Shown: one piece after another, positions 6,517-9,419 of the stretch
How the letters are laid out: each line of letters begins with the position of its first letter
Numbering within the stretch: position 1 is the stretch's first letter
DNA from: Prevotella sp. CAG:732
Lineage (GTDB): Bacteria; Bacteroidota; Bacteroidia; Bacteroidales; Bacteroidaceae
Direction of reading: 5' to 3'
Length of the DNA: 9,419 nt
Assembly (NCBI GenBank): GCA_000436035.1
Contig: FR893298.1
Location: forward strand, 1-9,419
The notes under the pieces: model-generated
Seen by the model: only the letters and a program-made list of their open reading frames with translations
What the model was told of the DNA's origin: nothing
Databases searched by the model: none
Program-made: the position numbers and the translations under genes

Positions 6517-7947
6517 TTAGTGTTTATTCACAGTGGCTAGTACTTTCTCATCAACTACCACTGCATGTTTTTTTCTCAAAGCTGCAACCCATTCTTTCTC
6601 CAACGCATCTTGATAATCGGCTATCACCAAAGACTTCACGTCAGTATAGTCTTCTGGCATTTTCTTTAGAATTTTACCAAATGTTGCGTCGTAAGGATAA
6701 TCCTTGTTGGTTTGAACAACTGTATCTTTATGGAAAACCATTTTATCTACCAAAGCGTTGTCACCACGCTTAAAGATTCCCTTTTCTACACGAATACGAA
6801 TGACCGAATCTTTATTAAACGTATTACGCAATATTTCAGCCCATTCAACGAACGGTTTTCCTTTTATGCTTTTTTGGACAGCTTTAATGTCTGCCTCATC
6901 TTTTACATGATAAGCAATTCCCTTAAATCGTGGCTGCTCCCATTTGTACTTGCTTTTGTTTTTTGCAAAATAAGCCGTCAGACCACGCTCATCTTTCGAA
7001 GCCTTATCCCAAACCAACTGATTGCTTATTTCATATAGCAAAAGTCCGTCATGATATTCTTGAATAAGATACTTCAAATTATTATCATGACTTGCCAGCT
7101 CATCGGCTTTTTGTTCCAAAATATTTTCTTTTGTCGTACCCTTAGGCATACTTTTTAGCAAAGAATCAAGTTTGTCATCGACAATTTTTTCTCGGATTCC
7201 TCTCGCATCGATAAAACGATAGATATCATTTTTTAATGAATCAAAAGGGAAGAACTGTTGCTTGTCAACCAACTTAATGACATGATAGCCAAATTCTGAC
7301 AAAACAGGTGTATGCAATTCTCCTTTCTTCATTGCAAACACAGCATCTTCAAATGCCTTCACGGTTTGTCCTTTTGTCAACCAAGGAAGTTGACCGCCAT
7401 TAACAGCCGAACCTTTGTCATCAGAATATTTTTTAGCAAGTGCTGAGAAATCAGCACCTTTTAGCAAAACCTTATAAATCGAATCAGCTTTCAACTTAGC
7501 TTGTTCTTGTTCTGCCTTTGTTGCTTTTTGCTTCAACAATATCAAGATATGAGCAGGCTTTACCATTCCACCTGCACCATCTATCCTCTGCTGCGTTTCT
7601 GAATAAATTTTATGCGCTTCTGCATCAACATCTTCAGAAGTCACAAATGAAGGTCTAACTTGTTGGTCTCTATAAGATGCAAATTCTTTTTTAAAAGATG
7701 CCAAAGTATCAATCTTTGCCTCTTTTGCCGCCAAGACTTTCAACTTATAGTTAACAAACAAGTCAACATATTCATTTACGGTTTTCTTGTCAATAACCCC
7801 ATTTGAGTTATTCTTATTATATGAATACTCAAACTCCGAACGACTAACAGGTTGTCCATCAATCGTCATTATAGTAGGATCTATATTTTGAGCAGAAGCT
7901 ATGCTTCCCGAAAGAAGCATAGCAGCCATAAGCGCATAAAATTTCAT
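6517..7947 (-). CDS. Periplasmic parvulin-type peptidylprolyl isomerase (PpiC family)
   Basis: 476-residue secreted prolyl cis-trans isomerase and likely folding helper for envelope proteins. A signal peptide covers residues 1-19 (cleavage at ASA|QN). A SurA-like N-terminal region follows (about 22-125, beginning PTIMTIDGQPVSRSEFEY). A complete parvulin domain spans 129-230: the first strand is VKPAHILILLK with His133, the middle is YSDDKGSAVNGGQLPWLTKG, and the last strand is FGYHVIKLVDK with His222. Both active-site histidines are present, unlike in the neighbouring SurA-like protein. The remaining half (232-476) is helical and less recognisable, and about 339-434 could be a worn second parvulin domain. 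The gene starts 17 nt after guaB and ends 12 nt before the surA-like gene. The leader TTGAATATAATAT has no Shine-Dalgarno motif. Family is clear; substrates are unknown. Confidence 0.9.
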   Translation of the reverse strand: MKFYALMAAMLLSGSIASAQNIDPTIMTIDGQPVSRSEFEYSYNKNNSNGVIDKKTVNEYVDLFVNYKLKVLAAKEAKIDTLASFKKEFASYRDQQVRPSFVTSEDVDAEAHKIYSETQQRIDGAGGMVKPAHILILLKQKATKAEQEQAKLKADSIYKVLLKGADFSALAKKYSDDKGSAVNGGQLPWLTKGQTVKAFEDAVFAMKKGELHTPVLSEFGYHVIKLVDKQQFFPFDSLKNDIYRFIDARGIREKIVDDKLDSLLKSMPKGTTKENILEQKADELASHDNNLKYLIQEYHDGLLLYEISNQLVWDKASKDERGLTAYFAKNKSKYKWEQPRFKGIAYHVKDEADIKAVQKSIKGKPFVEWAEILRNTFNKDSVIRIRVEKGIFKRGDNALVDKMVFHKDTVVQTNKDYPYDATFGKILKKMPEDYTDVKSLVIADYQDALEKEWVAALRKKHAVVVDEKVLATVNKH

Positions 7948-7964
7948 ATATTATATTCAATTTA

Positions 7965-9419
7965 TCATTCTGGGCGACTATAGTTTGGCGCCTCACTAGT
8001 GATTGTAATGTCATGTGGATGACTCTCAAGAACACCCGCGTTTGTAATACGAGTAAACTTGGCTCCATGCAACTTCTCGATTGTTCCTGCGCCACAATAA
8101 CCCATACCAGAACGCAAGCCACCAATCAATTGGTATATAACCTCCTGAACAGTTCCTTTATAAGGCACACGACCAGCAATACCCTCAGGTACCAACTTCT
8201 TAGCATCCTTAGTATCGCTCTGGAAGTAACGATCCTTGGAACCATTTTTCTGCTCCATAGCCTCCAAAGAGCCCATACCTCGATAACTCTTGAACTTACG
8301 ACCATTGAAGATGATGGTATCACCAGGACTTTCCTCTGTACCAGCAACAAGCGAGCCAATCATCACGCAGCTACCACCAGCCGCCAAAGCCTTAACAATA
8401 TCACCAGAATAGCGAAGACCACCATCAGCAATCAAAGGCACATCAGTACCCTTCAAGGCAGAATAAACGTCATATACAGCGCTCAATTGAGGAACACCAA
8501 CACCGGCTACGACACGAGTTGTACAAATAGAGCCAGGACCGATACCCACCTTTACACCATCAGCACCATTCTCTACAAGGTACTTAGCAGCAGCTCCTGT
8601 TGCCACGTTTCCGACAACAACATCCACATTAGGGAAAGCAGCCTTCACTTCATGCAACTTTTCAATAACGCCCTTAGAATGACCATGAGCAGTATCTATG
8701 ACGATAGCATCAGCGCCTGCCTCAACCAAAGCCTTGGCACGATCAAGCGTATCAACAGTAACGCCAACACCTGCAGCGACACGAAGGCGACCCTTCTCGT
8801 CTTTGCAAGCCATTGGTTTATCTTTAGCTTTGGTAATATCCTTATAAGTAATCAAGCCAACCAAATGATTAGCGTTATCAACCACAGGCAATTTTTCAAT
8901 TTTATTTTCCTGAAGAATCTGCGCTGCAGCCGTCAAATCAGTTTGCTGATGGGTTGTCACAAGGTTCTCACTTGTCATAACCTCATCAATCTTCTTATCC
9001 AAATGACGCTCGAAGCGCAAGTCACGATTGGTTACAATACCAACCAAGTGATTTTCGTCATCGACTACAGGGATACCACCGATATGATAATCATGCATCA
9101 TATCAAGCGCATCCTTCACCGTACTACCACGACGAATTGTAACTGGATCATAAATCATACCATTCTCAGCACGTTTCACGATGGCAACTTGTCGAGCTTG
9201 CTCTTCAATTGTCATATTCTTGTGAATCACGCCAATACCACCTTCACGGGCGATGGCTATCGCCATAGAAGCTTCCGTAACAGTGTCCATTGCCGCCGTG
9301 ACAAAAGGGACATTTAACTCGATGTTACGAGAAAATTTGGTTTTCAACTCTACCTCTTTAGGTAATACCTCTGAATAAGCAGGTATCAGAAGGACGTCGT
9401 CGTAAGTAAGACCGTCCAT
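7965..9419 (-). CDS. guaB: IMP dehydrogenase, 5' end cut by the window edge
   Basis: Catalyses NAD-dependent oxidation of IMP to XMP, the first committed step of guanine nucleotide synthesis, in the cytoplasm. The visible 484 residues include the TIM-barrel start (LTYDDVLLIPAYSEVLP, 4-20), two CBS domains (about 84-145 and 147-200, each with an IPVVD/LPVVD strand and a LVGIVTNRDL/LVGLITYKDI strand), and the catalytic loop GIGPGSICTTR (292-302) with nucleophile Cys299. They also include the IMP-binding DGGLRYSGD (332-340) and GSLVAGTEESPG (355-366), and the mobile flap EGIAGRVPYKG (412-422) with the catalytic Arg417 and Tyr420. Family members normally carry about ten residues before MDGLTYDDVLL, so the ATG at 9419 is probably an internal Met and the real start lies outside. 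The stop (TGA) is 17 nt from the next gene, making guaB the first visible gene of the operon. Confidence 0.97.
   Translation of the reverse strand: MDGLTYDDVLLIPAYSEVLPKEVELKTKFSRNIELNVPFVTAAMDTVTEASMAIAIAREGGIGVIHKNMTIEEQARQVAIVKRAENGMIYDPVTIRRGSTVKDALDMMHDYHIGGIPVVDDENHLVGIVTNRDLRFERHLDKKIDEVMTSENLVTTHQQTDLTAAAQILQENKIEKLPVVDNANHLVGLITYKDITKAKDKPMACKDEKGRLRVAAGVGVTVDTLDRAKALVEAGADAIVIDTAHGHSKGVIEKLHEVKAAFPNVDVVVGNVATGAAAKYLVENGADGVKVGIGPGSICTTRVVAGVGVPQLSAVYDVYSALKGTDVPLIADGGLRYSGDIVKALAAGGSCVMIGSLVAGTEESPGDTIIFNGRKFKSYRGMGSLEAMEQKNGSKDRYFQSDTKDAKKLVPEGIAGRVPYKGTVQEVIYQLIGGLRSGMGYCGAGTIEKLHGAKFTRITNAGVLESHPHDITITSEAPNYSRPE

Larger units (their letters stand above)
1547..9419 (-). other. Predicted operon guaB - ppiC-type - surA-like - ostA-like - mutL
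   Basis: Five genes in one direction are separated by 17 nt, 12 nt, -4 nt and 12 nt, with no hairpin terminator or promoter-sized gap between them. The first gap long enough for independent transcription is the 158 nt after mutL. The promoter must lie upstream of 9419. Grouping is inferred from spacing alone; internal promoters inside coding regions cannot be excluded. Confidence 0.75.

Noticed and set aside
8013..9317. A 434-codon open frame on the plus strand, opposite guaB
   Set aside because: It lies wholly antisense to a firmly identified guaB gene. Its translation is rich in Thr, Ser, Asn, Ile and His with no domain or signal, as expected when the complement of a codon-biased gene lacks stops.

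Overview
The window looks like a core-genome segment from a member of the Bacteroidetes, most likely the Prevotella/Bacteroides group. The evidence is a moderately AT-rich sequence, start codons with no Shine-Dalgarno sequence, a promoter of the Bacteroidetes TTTG/TAnnTTTG type in front of the tRNA, and protein families (OstA-like, paired parvulin chaperones, OmpA-like porin) that resemble that phylum. All genes lie on the minus strand, so transcription runs from high to low coordinates. I see no insertion sequence, phage gene, CRISPR array or other sign of recent transfer.

From 9419 down to 1547 there is a tightly packed set of five genes: guaB (IMP dehydrogenase, its first few codons outside the window), a periplasmic parvulin-type prolyl isomerase, a SurA-like double-parvulin chaperone, an OstA/LptA-like lipopolysaccharide-transport protein, and mutL. 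The spacings are 17 nt, 12 nt, a 4-nt ATGA overlap and 12 nt, which implies one operon. Three of the five genes are predicted to act in the periplasm on outer-membrane biogenesis: the two parvulin proteins would escort unfolded outer-membrane proteins, and the OstA-like protein would form a beta-jellyroll bridge for lipopolysaccharide. The two flanking genes are cytoplasmic housekeeping genes, for guanine nucleotide synthesis and mismatch repair. The operon promoter must lie beyond 9419.

From 1546 to 1389 is a 158-nt AT-rich gap with a plausible promoter -7 element for the next gene, an OmpA-like outer-membrane protein (1388-240) with signal peptide, beta-barrel, coiled-coil spacer and peptidoglycan-binding domain. 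It ends in a strong hairpin terminator (183-212). Below that, 182-47 holds a good promoter for a tRNA-Val(UAC) gene whose 3' part is cut off by the left edge of the window.

I did not find a novel system. The observations most worth a second look are: a MutL whose C-terminal endonuclease and zinc-site motifs are eroded although the N-terminal ATPase is intact; a SurA-like protein in which each of the two parvulin domains keeps a different one of the two active-site histidines; and an OstA-like protein about three times the length of E. coli LptA with an unexplained C-terminal motif.
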